From NCBI GenBank assembly GCA_902603095.1, contig CACKTS010000011.1, forward strand, positions 1-37,119: 37,119 nt of DNA, in the 5' to 3' direction. Every line of letters begins with the position of its first letter. Position 1 is the first letter of the stretch. The DNA is from an uncultured Alphaproteobacteria bacterium. GTDB lineage: Bacteria > Pseudomonadota > Alphaproteobacteria > HIMB59 > GCA-002718135. Position numbers and translations under genes: made by a program. This document shows positions 17,002-25,533 of this stretch, one piece after another. Under the pieces are notes generated by a model. That model was not told the DNA's origin, did no database searches, and saw only the letters and a program-made list of their open reading frames with translations.

Positions 17002-18765
17002 TTAGAGGGGCATAGTTACTTTTTGTAACCAGCTCTTCTCCTTTATGGTAAGAAATTCAGATAATTTATCATAAACTGATTTATGATATCCATTAATCCA
17101 TTTTAGTTCATCTTTATTAAGCATTTCAGTATTTATAAGATCTCTATCAATTGGTGCCCAGGAAATATTTTCAAATTTAAATAAATCTTTACTCTCTTCT
17201 TGAACAATAATTATATTTTCAATACGAATACCATATTCATTTTCTTTATAATAACCTGGCTCATTGGAAAGAATCATTCCACCTAATAATTCAACACTAG
17301 GAAACATAGTTTTTTTAGAAATACGTTGAGGAGCCTCATGAACACTTAGAAAACTTCCAATTCCATGGCCTGTTCCGTGATCATAATCACATCCAATTTC
17401 TTGTAAGCTCTCTCTAGCTAAATAATCTATGTCGGTTCCTTTTGTGCCTTTGGCAAATACATGCGAAGAAAGTCGTATATGTCCTTTTAATACACGCGTA
17501 AATCTATCTTTTTGTTCATGAGTTGGATTCCCTAAAATTATTGTACGAGTTATATCTGTAGTACCATCAAGATATTGTCCTCCTGAATCTGATAAATAGA
17601 TAGAATTTTTTTTCATTTTTATAGGATTGGTAATATCTGCCCTATAATGAGGTAGGGCAGCATTTTTTCCAATAGCTGATATGGTATCAAAAGAAACTGA
17701 GTGAAATAAATCATTACTTTTTCTAAAATCTAACAATTTTCTAGCTACTGATATTTCAGTTTCTGTTTCAATATTTTTATGGTTTTTTAACCAATACAAA
17801 AATTTTGTAATACTAACACCATCTCTAATATGTGCTTTTTTTGAGCCCTCAAGTTCAATAAGATTCTTTGTTGCCTTAGGTAATAAACATGGATTTTCTA
17901 AAGAAACACCTTTATGATTATTTTGCAAAGCTAAATTATAAAAATAATATGATGTATTTTTAAAATCAAAACCAATTTTTAAACTTCTTTGCAAATTATC
18001 AAAAATACTATCTATTTCCTCAATAGGTTTTAGAATTAAAAAATTTCCAAGTCTTAATTTTAAATCTTCATCTAATTTATTAATAGATAAATATAAAACT
18101 GGTTTACTATCAACTGAAATTAATAAATAGGCAAAAGCTAAAGGTGTATACAAAATATCAAATCCTCTTAAATTTAATAACCATGCTATTGAATCTAAGC
18201 TGGATAAAAAATAAGTATCTAAATTATTTTTTTTTAGAGTTTTAATAAAAGCATGTATTTTTTTTAATGAATCAATTCCTGCATAATTGTTAGCATGATC
18301 AAAAATAGTACCATATTCTCTGTTAGGTTTATGCTCCCACAGTTCATCAATTAAGTTTGATTTTGTAAAATATAATTTCGTTTCATTTTTATTCGTTAAA
18401 TCAATAATTTTTTTAATTTCTTCGATAGAATGAAGTTTTGGATCCAATGCTATACAATTTTCTTTAATAAAGTTTTTACTTAACTCAGATGAAAATTCAT
18501 TAAGATGAAGTAGCGTAACTACATTTTCATCTACCTGTTCTTTTGCTTGAAAAGTATATCTGCCATCGACAAATAGATAAGATTTTTCTTGATTAATAAT
18601 CGCTTTACCTGCCGAACCGGAGAAATCAGTAGCCCAATATAATCTTTCAGATTCTGGGGATATATATTCATTTAAAAATTCATCTGTTCTATTGACGATT
18701 AAACAATCAATTTTTTTTTCTTTTAATTGTTTTTGAATTTTCGCAATTTTTATATTTTTTTTCAT
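17002..18765 (-). CDS. pepP: Aminopeptidase P family (Xaa-Pro aminopeptidase, M24B)
   Basis: Removes N-terminal residues preceding proline. The 587-aa protein is the long eukaryote/alphaproteobacterial three-domain form: two creatinase-like N-terminal domains (the first with CLIVNRTDEFLNEY) and the pita-bread catalytic domain. Metal ligands are visible: two Asp in LSDSGGQYLDGTTDITR, His in GTGHGIGSFLSVHE, Glu in SNEPGYY and Glu in GIRIEN. The ATG overlaps the stop of the dehydratase gene upstream (ATGA), so the two form an operon. The symbol is by family; chain specificity is not proven. Confidence 0.92.
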   Translation of the reverse strand: MKKNIKIAKIQKQLKEKKIDCLIVNRTDEFLNEYISPESERLYWATDFSGSAGKAIINQEKSYLFVDGRYTFQAKEQVDENVVTLLHLNEFSSELSKNFIKENCIALDPKLHSIEEIKKIIDLTNKNETKLYFTKSNLIDELWEHKPNREYGTIFDHANNYAGIDSLKKIHAFIKTLKKNNLDTYFLSSLDSIAWLLNLRGFDILYTPLAFAYLLISVDSKPVLYLSINKLDEDLKLRLGNFLILKPIEEIDSIFDNLQRSLKIGFDFKNTSYYFYNLALQNNHKGVSLENPCLLPKATKNLIELEGSKKAHIRDGVSITKFLYWLKNHKNIETETEISVARKLLDFRKSNDLFHSVSFDTISAIGKNAALPHYRADITNPIKMKKNSIYLSDSGGQYLDGTTDITRTIILGNPTHEQKDRFTRVLKGHIRLSSHVFAKGTKGTDIDYLARESLQEIGCDYDHGTGHGIGSFLSVHEAPQRISKKTMFPSVELLGGMILSNEPGYYKENEYGIRIENIIIVQEESKDLFKFENISWAPIDRDLINTEMLNKDELKWINGYHKSVYDKLSEFLTIKEKSWLQKVTMPL

Positions 18766-19727
18766 AAATTAACAAACATATCAAAATCAATATTTCCTCC
18801 AGAAATCATCACAATAACAGTTTTATTCTTTAGGTTAATTTTATTTGTTAGCGCTGCTGTTGCAGCTACAGCACCTCCTGGCTCTACAATAATTTTTAAA
18901 TGCTCAGCCAATAATTTAATAGAATTTTTAACTTCTTTATCACTTACTACAAAACCACCTTTAATATGTTCTAAATTTATTGGAAAAGTTAATTCTCCTG
19001 GCTGTTGAGCAAAAAGCGCATCACAAATTGAACTTTTTCCAGGTTTATTGGCAATAATTTTTTTACTATCTAGTGATTGTTTTGTATCATCAAAACCAAA
19101 TGGCTCTACAGCAAAAGATTGTATATTTGGATATGTGTATTTTAAATATGTTGAAGTTCCTGCAATAAGTCCTCCTCCACCACAACAACATAAATAAATA
19201 TCAGGAATAATCGAGTGATTTTCTAATTCTTTTGAAATTTCATATGCAGCAGTTCCTTGTCCTGCAATAATATCATAATCATCATAGGGTTTAATAATTG
19301 TTCTATTTTCATTTCTTGCAATTTTTTTACCAATTTCCTCTCTAATTTCTTTTTCTGGATCATAAAGAATTACTTCCGCTTTATATTTACGTGTATTATC
19401 AATTTTAATTTTTGGTGCATTTTTTGGCATTATTATTTTTGCACTTATATTTTCTTGCATAGATGCATATCCTACAGCTTGAGCATGATTACCTGATGAA
19501 TAAGCAACAACACCTGCTAATTTTTGTTTTTTAGACAATTTATTTATTTTATTTGTTGCTCCCCTAAGTTTGAATGAGCCCGTTATTTGTAAATTCTCTA
19601 ATTTAAAATAAACTTTAGAATTTAATATTTTATTAATATAATCATTTGTTATTAATGGTGTTTTAATCAGCTTGTGCTTAATATTTTCATATGCCTCTTC
19701 TATATTTAAATAATTAAATTTTGACAT
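18762..19727 (-). CDS. Threonine/serine dehydratase (PLP fold type II)
   Basis: The 321-aa protein has the PLP-lysine motif TGSFKLRGATNKI (about residues 50-62), AYSSGNHAQAVGYA, and the phosphate-binding glycine loop CCCGGGGLIAG, then MISGGNID at the end. These define serine/threonine dehydratases, which deaminate Thr or Ser to a 2-oxo acid. There is no C-terminal regulatory ACT-like domain, so it is the short (TdcB/serine-racemase-like) form rather than full-length biosynthetic IlvA. It leads a two-gene operon with the aminopeptidase and is divergent from the DUF1289 gene by 45 bp. Confidence 0.88.
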   Translation of the reverse strand: MSKFNYLNIEEAYENIKHKLIKTPLITNDYINKILNSKVYFKLENLQITGSFKLRGATNKINKLSKKQKLAGVVAYSSGNHAQAVGYASMQENISAKIIMPKNAPKIKIDNTRKYKAEVILYDPEKEIREEIGKKIARNENRTIIKPYDDYDIIAGQGTAAYEISKELENHSIIPDIYLCCCGGGGLIAGTSTYLKYTYPNIQSFAVEPFGFDDTKQSLDSKKIIANKPGKSSICDALFAQQPGELTFPINLEHIKGGFVVSDKEVKNSIKLLAEHLKIIVEPGGAVAATAALTNKINLKNKTVIVMISGGNIDFDMFVNL

Positions 19728-19772
19728 GATTGTTGTATTTTATTTGAAATGATGGGAAAAAAATATATCTAA

Positions 19773-20051
19773 ATGCATATGACTGAAGAAAATATTATAT
19801 CTCCTTGCCTTAGTGTGTGTAAAACAGATCCTGTAAGTGGATTTTGTTATGGTTGTGGTAGAACTGATGAAGAAAAAAAAGTGTGGAAAGATGAAAATAC
19901 TACTAATCAATGGAAGTTAGAAAATATTGAAGAACTAAAAAAACGGCTTAATGGATGGCAACTAGATGCATTTAATGCATCATACAAATCAAAAAAAGAA
20001 TTTGGCATATCACTTATTAAGAAAAAATTATTAGAGTCTAAAAAACATTGA
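19773..20051 (+). CDS. DUF1289 domain protein, 92 aa
   Basis: The N-terminal half has the DUF1289 cysteine pattern SPCLSVCKTDPVSGFCYGCG (four Cys, probably a metal site) followed by RTDEE and a W at the expected place. The C-terminal half is a charged helix with no recognised domain. A second in-frame ATG two codons downstream (19779) is an equally possible start. Function of the family is unknown. Its TGA overlaps the TTG start of the next gene. Confidence 0.85.
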   Translation: MHMTEENIISPCLSVCKTDPVSGFCYGCGRTDEEKKVWKDENTTNQWKLENIEELKKRLNGWQLDAFNASYKSKKEFGISLIKKKLLESKKH

Positions 20052-20614
20052 AATTATTTTACTTTTTTATATTTTTATTTTTGATTTTTGGATCAAGCAA
20101 ATCAATGTCATTAAAACTTATAATTGATAATTTAGAAAATCCTGGAAAAACAACTCAGTCACAATATTGGTCTTTTTTTACTGATGGAGTTATGGGTGGT
20201 TTATCACAAGGTACAGCTATCATAACTTCAGTTAATGATATGCCATGCTATAAAATGACAGGTAAGGTAACTACTGAAAATAATGGAGGGTTTATTCAAA
20301 TTAGAACAAATCTTAATCCAAATATTGATGCTAATAATTATGAAGGTATATATTTAAAAGTAAAAGGAAATAATCAAAATTATTCTGTTCATGTTAGAAC
20401 ACCTCTTGGAATGGCTCCTTGGCAGTATTATAGTTATTCATTTTACTTAGAAGAAAATTGGATTGAAATAAAAGCACCCTTTAATGAATTTAAAAGATCA
20501 AGTTTTTATCAACCCAAAAATTTATCAGAGCAACAAATTACAACTATTGGACTCGTTGCAGGATTTAATGATTTTTATGCAGATATTTGCTTATCAGAAA
20601 TAGGCTTTTATTAA
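20048..20614 (+). CDS. CIA30-like protein with signal peptide (complex I intermediate-associated family)
   Basis: The 188-aa protein has the CIA30/NDUFAF1 galactose-binding-like fold signature: WSFFTDGVMGGLSQG, GGFIQIRTNL, GIYLKVKGNNQNYSVHVRT, and WIEIKAPFNEFKRS. The mitochondrial relatives assemble complex I; bacterial members' role is not established. TTG at 20048 is chosen because it supplies the hydrophobic signal sequence (about residues 1-17) and overlaps the DUF1289 stop (TTGA). The first ATG, 19 codons in, would remove it. The stop shares a TTAA with truA. Confidence 0.8.
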   Translation: MKLFYFFIFLFLIFGSSKSMSLKLIIDNLENPGKTTQSQYWSFFTDGVMGGLSQGTAIITSVNDMPCYKMTGKVTTENNGGFIQIRTNLNPNIDANNYEGIYLKVKGNNQNYSVHVRTPLGMAPWQYYSYSFYLEENWIEIKAPFNEFKRSSFYQPKNLSEQQITTIGLVAGFNDFYADICLSEIGFY

Positions 20615-21345
20615 TATTCAATTCTTTTTAAATATAAACCTTTAGCTGGTGCAGTTTGACCAGCAAATTCTCTTTTTTTTGAATTAATAATTTCTTTAAT
20701 TGATCTATCAAGATTTCCTTTGCCAATATCAACTAATGTTCCTACCATTATTCTAACTTGAGAATGAAGAAAGGATTTAGCTGATACAGTTATAATAATA
20801 TTTTCACTATCTTTTGCAATATCAAAGCTATTAATTGTTTTTATGCTACTTTTAGATTGACAGTGTGAAGAGCGAAATGCATTTAAATCATGTTTACCGA
20901 TATAAAAAGAAGATTGGATTTTCATTTTTTCAAAGTTTAATTTTTTATAAACACACCAAGCTCTTTTTGCATTGATAGTTAACGGAGATCTTCTATTTAT
21001 AATTTTATATTCATACCATCTTTGCTTTGCTGAAAATCTAGCATGAAATTCTTCGTTTACTATTTCGACTAATAATATAGAAATTAAATTAGGTCTTAAA
21101 TGTTGATTTAATGCATCCCTAATCACATCAGGTTGAATTTCTTTCTTCAAATTAAAAGAAGCAACTTGTGCATAGGCATGAACGCCTGCATCTGTTCTAC
21201 CTGCGCCAAAAACAATAATCTTATTTCCTGTTAACTTAAATAGAGCATACTGAATTTCACCTTGGATAGAAACTCCATTTTCTTGCTGCTGCCAACCTAC
21301 AAAATCAGAACCCTCATATTCAAGGGTAATTTTATAGTTAGGCAT
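20611..21345 (-). CDS. truA: tRNA pseudouridine(38-40) synthase TruA
   Basis: Makes pseudouridine at positions 38-40 of the anticodon stem. The 244-aa protein has the catalytic Asp in GAGRTDAGVHAYAQ (about residues 48-61), YEGSDFVGWQQQ near the N-terminus, RWYEYKI and the C-terminal FLHSQVRIMVGTLVDIGKG. It follows fmt with an 8-base overlap and is the last gene of the dnaX-ybaB-recR-def-fmt-truA run. Confidence 0.96.
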   Translation of the reverse strand: MPNYKITLEYEGSDFVGWQQQENGVSIQGEIQYALFKLTGNKIIVFGAGRTDAGVHAYAQVASFNLKKEIQPDVIRDALNQHLRPNLISILLVEIVNEEFHARFSAKQRWYEYKIINRRSPLTINAKRAWCVYKKLNFEKMKIQSSFYIGKHDLNAFRSSHCQSKSSIKTINSFDIAKDSENIIITVSAKSFLHSQVRIMVGTLVDIGKGNLDRSIKEIINSKKREFAGQTAPAKGLYLKRIEY

Positions 21346-22261
21346 TTAACTTATCATCGATTAAGAATGAAAAACCACGCAAAAACTCTTCTAGAGATAC
21401 CGCTTTTTTTCCTTCTCGCTGAATATAAGTAGGAACTATACTTCCGTTATTACAAGCTAAAAAAAAATCTTTATTCAGTACTGTTGACTTTTTACCTGTA
21501 GTATTACTCTTTATTGCTTTTAATATTTTGATTCTTTCTCCTTTGTAGATAAACCATGATCCTGGTTTTGGACCATGAGCACGAATATGATTTAAAACAG
21601 TTTCAGCAGAATTATTAAAATTTATTTTTCTATCATTAGAAGAAAATTTTGAAGCATAAGTAACTTTATCTTTATCTTGTTTTTCCAATTTAATTTTTTT
21701 TTCAAATATATTTGGCAATACTTTTATCATTGTTTTTTTACCAAGATTTACAAGATTCAATTTTAAATCATCACTATATAATCCTTTATCAATTATAAGA
21801 CTTTCCTGAATTATAATATCTCCAGCATCTAGCTCCGGAGAAATTTTAATTATACTTATGCCTGTTTTTTTATCTCCTGCCAATAAAGCATGCTCAATAG
21901 GGGTTGCACCTCTCCATCTTGGTAATAGAGATACATGAATATTAATACATCCAAATTTAGGTATATTTAAAAATTTTTCTGGCAGCAATAAACCATATGC
22001 AACTACAATAATTAAATCGGGTTTTAAGTTTTTAGTTTTGTTTATGATTTTTTGATCTATAACTGTAGGAAAAAATATCTGTAAATTGTTTTTAATTGCA
22101 ATTTGATGTACATCAGTTTCTTCAATCTTCATTCCTCTATTTTTTTTTCGTGGTGGTTGAGTAAAAACTCCAACAATATTTAGATTGTGTTTAATTAAAA
22201 CTTTTAAATGCTCAGCTGCTATATTGGGTGTTCCCATAAAAATTATTTTTTTATCTTTCAT
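21338..22261 (-). CDS. fmt: Methionyl-tRNA formyltransferase
   Basis: Formylates initiator Met-tRNA. The 307-aa protein has FMGTPNIAAEHL at the N-terminus, then the catalytic block INIHVSLLPRWRGATPIEHALLAGDKKTG (Asn and His) with Asp in ELDAGDI. A smaller C-terminal OB-type domain occupies about residues 205-307, with HGPKPGSWF. Its start codon lies inside def, immediately after a run of A residues, with an 11-base overlap. Confidence 0.97.
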   Translation of the reverse strand: MKDKKIIFMGTPNIAAEHLKVLIKHNLNIVGVFTQPPRKKNRGMKIEETDVHQIAIKNNLQIFFPTVIDQKIINKTKNLKPDLIIVVAYGLLLPEKFLNIPKFGCINIHVSLLPRWRGATPIEHALLAGDKKTGISIIKISPELDAGDIIIQESLIIDKGLYSDDLKLNLVNLGKKTMIKVLPNIFEKKIKLEKQDKDKVTYASKFSSNDRKINFNNSAETVLNHIRAHGPKPGSWFIYKGERIKILKAIKSNTTGKKSTVLNKDFFLACNNGSIVPTYIQREGKKAVSLEEFLRGFSFLIDDKLNA

Positions 22262-22769
22262 TTTTTTTTTTAAGATTTTGTAATTTTTTTACTTTTTTAA
22301 TTAATATATTTCTTTTTAAAGAAGATAAATAATCAACAAATAATTTTCCTGATAAATGATCTATTTCATGTTGTAATATTCTAGCTTCATAACCTTCAAC
22401 TGCCCTTTTTACAGTTTTTTTATTTTCATCAATATATTCTACAACAATATCTTTAGGTCTTTCTACATCTGCATATTGCTCAGGTAATGATAAACAGCCC
22501 TCCTCCATCACCACTGTTTCTTTAGAATATTTAATAATTGAAGGGTTGAATAATATATGCTTAGATTTTTTATTGTTTTCTTTGTCCTCAAAATTAATTG
22601 TTACAATTTGCTTTAAAATTCCAACTTGGTTTGCTGCAAGTCCAACTCCTGGAGCCTTCATCATAACGTCCATCATTTGTTTCGCTATTTTGATATCTTC
22701 TTCTTTAATATTTTTCAATTTATTTGATTTTTGTCGTAATACAGGATGTGGAACAAATAAAATTTTCAT
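22251..22769 (-). CDS. def: Peptide deformylase
   Basis: Removes the formyl group from new proteins. The 172-aa protein carries all three metal motifs: GVGLAANQVG, EGCLSLPEQYA (Cys ligand) and QHEIDHLSG (two His ligands, catalytic Glu). The C-terminus is a Lys-rich tail that runs into the fmt start through an 11-base A run. Def and Fmt act in the same formylation cycle. Confidence 0.97.
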   Translation of the reverse strand: MKILFVPHPVLRQKSNKLKNIKEEDIKIAKQMMDVMMKAPGVGLAANQVGILKQIVTINFEDKENNKKSKHILFNPSIIKYSKETVVMEEGCLSLPEQYADVERPKDIVVEYIDENKKTVKRAVEGYEARILQHEIDHLSGKLFVDYLSSLKRNILIKKVKKLQNLKKKNER

Positions 22770-22777
22770 TATATTAA

Positions 22778-23377
22778 TTAAATTATTTTTTTTCTTGATT
22801 GAAAAGCAGTATTTAATGTATTTTCATCAAGATAGTGAACCTCTCCCCCAATAGGAATTCCTTGCGCTAATCTTGTTACAGTTAGATCTTTAAAAGATTC
22901 TAATTTATCAGCAATTACATGGGATGTGGTTTGTCCTTCCATTGTAGTACTTAAAGCTAAAATTACTTCTTTAAATTCATTATTTTTAATTCTGTCTACA
23001 AGTTTTTTTATAGAAAGTTCTTCGATACCAACTCCACTGATTGCTGAAAGAGAACCTCCTAATACATGATATAGTCCAGTATAAACACCAGCTCTCTCAA
23101 AAGTCCATAAATCTGAAACATCTTCAATAATACAAATTGATTTATTATCCCTATTTGAGTTTAAACATATATTACAAGGATTTTTCATATCTACATTGCC
23201 ACATTCTGAACATTCGGAAATTAGTTTATGTGAAGACTCAAGTGTTTTTATAAATGGTAATAAAGAACGATCCTTATTTTTTAATAAGTATAAAGCAATT
23301 CTTTGAGCTGATCTTCTTCCCAAACCTGGTAACTTAGAAAATTCACTTATCAACTTTTCTATTTCAGATCCATCCAT
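22778..23377 (-). CDS. recR: Recombination protein RecR
   Basis: Works with RecO and RecF to load RecA on gapped DNA. The 199-aa protein has the N-terminal helix-hairpin-helix (LPGLGRRSAQRIALYLL), a four-Cys zinc finger (CSECGNVDMKNPCNIC), the Toprim domain beginning ICIIEDVSDLW, and the C-terminal Walker-B-like RLAQGIPIGGEVHYLD. It is 3 bases after ybaB, the conserved dnaX-ybaB-recR arrangement. Confidence 0.97.
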   Translation of the reverse strand: MDGSEIEKLISEFSKLPGLGRRSAQRIALYLLKNKDRSLLPFIKTLESSHKLISECSECGNVDMKNPCNICLNSNRDNKSICIIEDVSDLWTFERAGVYTGLYHVLGGSLSAISGVGIEELSIKKLVDRIKNNEFKEVILALSTTMEGQTTSHVIADKLESFKDLTVTRLAQGIPIGGEVHYLDENTLNTAFQSRKKII

Positions 23378-23380
23378 ATT

Positions 23381-23704
23381 TTAGAAAGGTAGTTTCATAC
23401 CTGGTGGTAAAGGCATGCCACCAGTGACTGATTTCATTTCCTCCTGTGCTGCTATCTCACCTTTTTGTTTTGCATCATTTATAGCTGCAACTATTAAATC
23501 TTCAGTTATTTCTTTATCTTCTGGTTTTAATAAGCTTTCATCAAGATTGATTCTTTTTATCTCACCTTTTGCAGTAGCAGTAACTTTTACTACACCTCCT
23601 CCAGATACTCCTTCAACTTCAATTGAATTAAGCTTCTCTTGTGCGTCTGCCATTTTTTTTTGAAGTTGCTGCGCTTGTTTCATCATATTTCCTATATTAA
23701 CCAT
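23381..23704 (-). CDS. Nucleoid-associated protein YbaB/EbfC
   Basis: A small dimeric DNA-binding protein found with dnaX and recR in most bacteria. The 107-aa product has the N-terminal helix MKQAQQLQKKMADAQEKL, VEGVSGGGVVKVTATAKGEIKRI, and a Pro/Gly-Met C-terminus (GGMPLPPGMKLPF), all family hallmarks. Its ATG shares a base with the dnaX stop (TAATG), so translation is coupled. Confidence 0.95.
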   Translation of the reverse strand: MVNIGNMMKQAQQLQKKMADAQEKLNSIEVEGVSGGGVVKVTATAKGEIKRINLDESLLKPEDKEITEDLIVAAINDAKQKGEIAAQEEMKSVTGGMPLPPGMKLPF

Positions 23705-25374
23705 TATAACTCCTTCTTCTTTATATCAGTGTTATGTTTATCAGTCTCATCAACTGTATCAGTAATATCAGTTATAGAGTGAATACTCAAACCTGGAAAA
23801 GCATCTAAAATTTTTTTTACCTCAGGATGATTTTTCATAATTTTTATGTCATTTTGTTGATTAACAATATCTTCTTCACTTAAAGAACTGCCAATATTAC
23901 TATCTGATGAATGAATTTGCCAAATTCTACCAGTCCATTTTGAAATAAGTTTAGAGACATTACGATTAAAGTGTTTATCCTTTATAGCTGAAGTATTCAA
24001 AAAGATCTCCCCTTCCTTAAAAGAGATTAATTTTACTGAATTGTATAATTGTGTGTGTAACAATGCTTCCCTATTTTTAAAAAAAAGATCAACAAATGCT
24101 CTGTAACTAGAAATACTTAAAATTGTATTTCCAGTTGTTGTTTTTAAGTTATTTTCAGAAATTTTTTCTGCAATGTTATTTATTTCATTTTTTTTTTTTA
24201 TATCAAATGGAGCTTGATTTTTTTGATTAAGTATATTTTTATCATCAAGATTTTCAGGATGTGGATTATCACTTATAAAAATTAACCTTAAAATAATCAT
24301 TTCCCCATGCTGATATAAATGAAATCCATTTTGTAATTCTTGAAATCCTTTAAAAAGAACTTGCCAGAATATACTTAATGAATTCATTGATAATTGATCT
24401 GCAAAATAATGTCCCTTACTTCTTTCTAGTTCAGGTATTGTAATATCTTTTTTTAAATCTGGAGAAATCTTAATTTGTGTAATTGAGTGTATTGCATTAA
24501 GTAATTCCTCAAAAATCATCAAAATATCTGCTCCAGAATTATATAAATCTTTAAATAGTAATAATGAGTCAGATGCGTTTCCTTTAGTTATATTTTCAAG
24601 AAGATCGTATATCTTTCCCCTATCAGCAAGTCCTAACATATTATTAACAATTTCAGAAGAAACCGTTTCTTTATTATTTATTATAGCCTGATCAAGTAAG
24701 CTAATTGAATCACGTACAGAACCATCGCCAGCTCTAACCAAAAGAGCGATTGCTTCATCATCAATTTTAACTTTTTCAAAATTACAGATTTTAATAAGAT
24801 GCTCACTTAACTTTAATGCATCAACTCTTTTAAGATCAAAACGTTGACATCGAGATAAAATAGTAACAGGAATTTTTTTAACTTCAGTTGTTGCAAAAAT
24901 AAATTTAACATGCTCAGGTGGCTCTTCAAGTGTTTTTAAAAGTGCATTAAATGCACTTTTAGAAAGCATGTGAACCTCATCTATAATAAATATTTTATAT
25001 TCACTATTAACCGGTTTGTATTTTACGTTATCAATAATTTCTCTAATATCGTCTACACCAGTTTTACTTGCTGCATCCATTTCAATAACATCTAAATTGT
25101 GATCAGTCCTAATAGATTGACAAGACTCACATTTTCCACATGGCTCACAATTATTTTTATTCTTTTCCATGCAATTCAAACTCATTGCAATTAATCTTGC
25201 AGTAGTAGTTTTGCCAACTCCACGAACACCTGTTAGCAAATAAGCGTTTGCTATTCTATTTGTTGATATGGCATTAGTTAATATTTTAACAAGACTATCT
25301 TGTCCGATTAAATCAGAAAATTTTTGTGGCCTATACTTTCTTGCCAGCACTTTATATTTTTTATTTTCAGTCAT
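23704..25374 (-). CDS. dnaX: DNA polymerase III subunit gamma/tau, with 12-A slippery tract
   Basis: The clamp-loader motor. The 556-aa frame has Walker A GVRGVGKT (49-56), the zinc module with Cys68, Cys76, Cys79, Cys82 and Cys85, Walker B DEVH (132-135), sensor-1 ATTE and the SRC arginine-finger region. A collar domain runs to roughly residue 375, followed by a variable tail. A run of 12 A residues (24188-24199 on the plus strand as T) spans codons 392-396. Gaining one A gives KKKK then stop (396 aa), and losing one gives KKKMK then stop (397 aa). Both would be gamma-sized products lacking the tau tail. Preceded by the SRP RNA and followed by ybaB. Confidence 0.96.
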   Translation of the reverse strand: MTENKKYKVLARKYRPQKFSDLIGQDSLVKILTNAISTNRIANAYLLTGVRGVGKTTTARLIAMSLNCMEKNKNNCEPCGKCESCQSIRTDHNLDVIEMDAASKTGVDDIREIIDNVKYKPVNSEYKIFIIDEVHMLSKSAFNALLKTLEEPPEHVKFIFATTEVKKIPVTILSRCQRFDLKRVDALKLSEHLIKICNFEKVKIDDEAIALLVRAGDGSVRDSISLLDQAIINNKETVSSEIVNNMLGLADRGKIYDLLENITKGNASDSLLLFKDLYNSGADILMIFEELLNAIHSITQIKISPDLKKDITIPELERSKGHYFADQLSMNSLSIFWQVLFKGFQELQNGFHLYQHGEMIILRLIFISDNPHPENLDDKNILNQKNQAPFDIKKKNEINNIAEKISENNLKTTTGNTILSISSYRAFVDLFFKNREALLHTQLYNSVKLISFKEGEIFLNTSAIKDKHFNRNVSKLISKWTGRIWQIHSSDSNIGSSLSEEDIVNQQNDIKIMKNHPEVKKILDAFPGLSIHSITDITDTVDETDKHNTDIKKKEL

Positions 25375-25390
25375 ATACTAAAGTAGTAAA

Positions 25391-25478
25391 GGAAGGTTAT
25401 AAGACCCAAATAGACTTGGTACAGCTGCTTCTTTTCAGACCTGACTGGATTATCAAGATACTCGCCCTCAAACCTTCC
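25391..25478 (-). ncRNA. ffs: Small signal recognition particle RNA (4.5S-type)
   Basis: Read on the minus strand, the conserved SRP domain-IV core is GTCAGGTC, a TGAAAA cap, then GAAGCAGC. This corresponds to the standard core with a U-A closing pair and a GAAA tetraloop in place of GGAA. The ends pair perfectly: GGAAGGTT at 25391-25398 with AACCTTCC at 25471-25478. This gives a hairpin of about 88 nt, perhaps a few bases longer. A -10-like TATAGT (25485-25490, minus strand) precedes the 5' end by 6 bases. The 3' end is 16 bases before dnaX, a usual alphaproteobacterial neighbour. Confidence 0.9.
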
Positions 25479-25533
25479 ATTTACACTATACCATTAAAGA
25501 GTAAAAAAATAACTTGTGATTTATATATTATGT

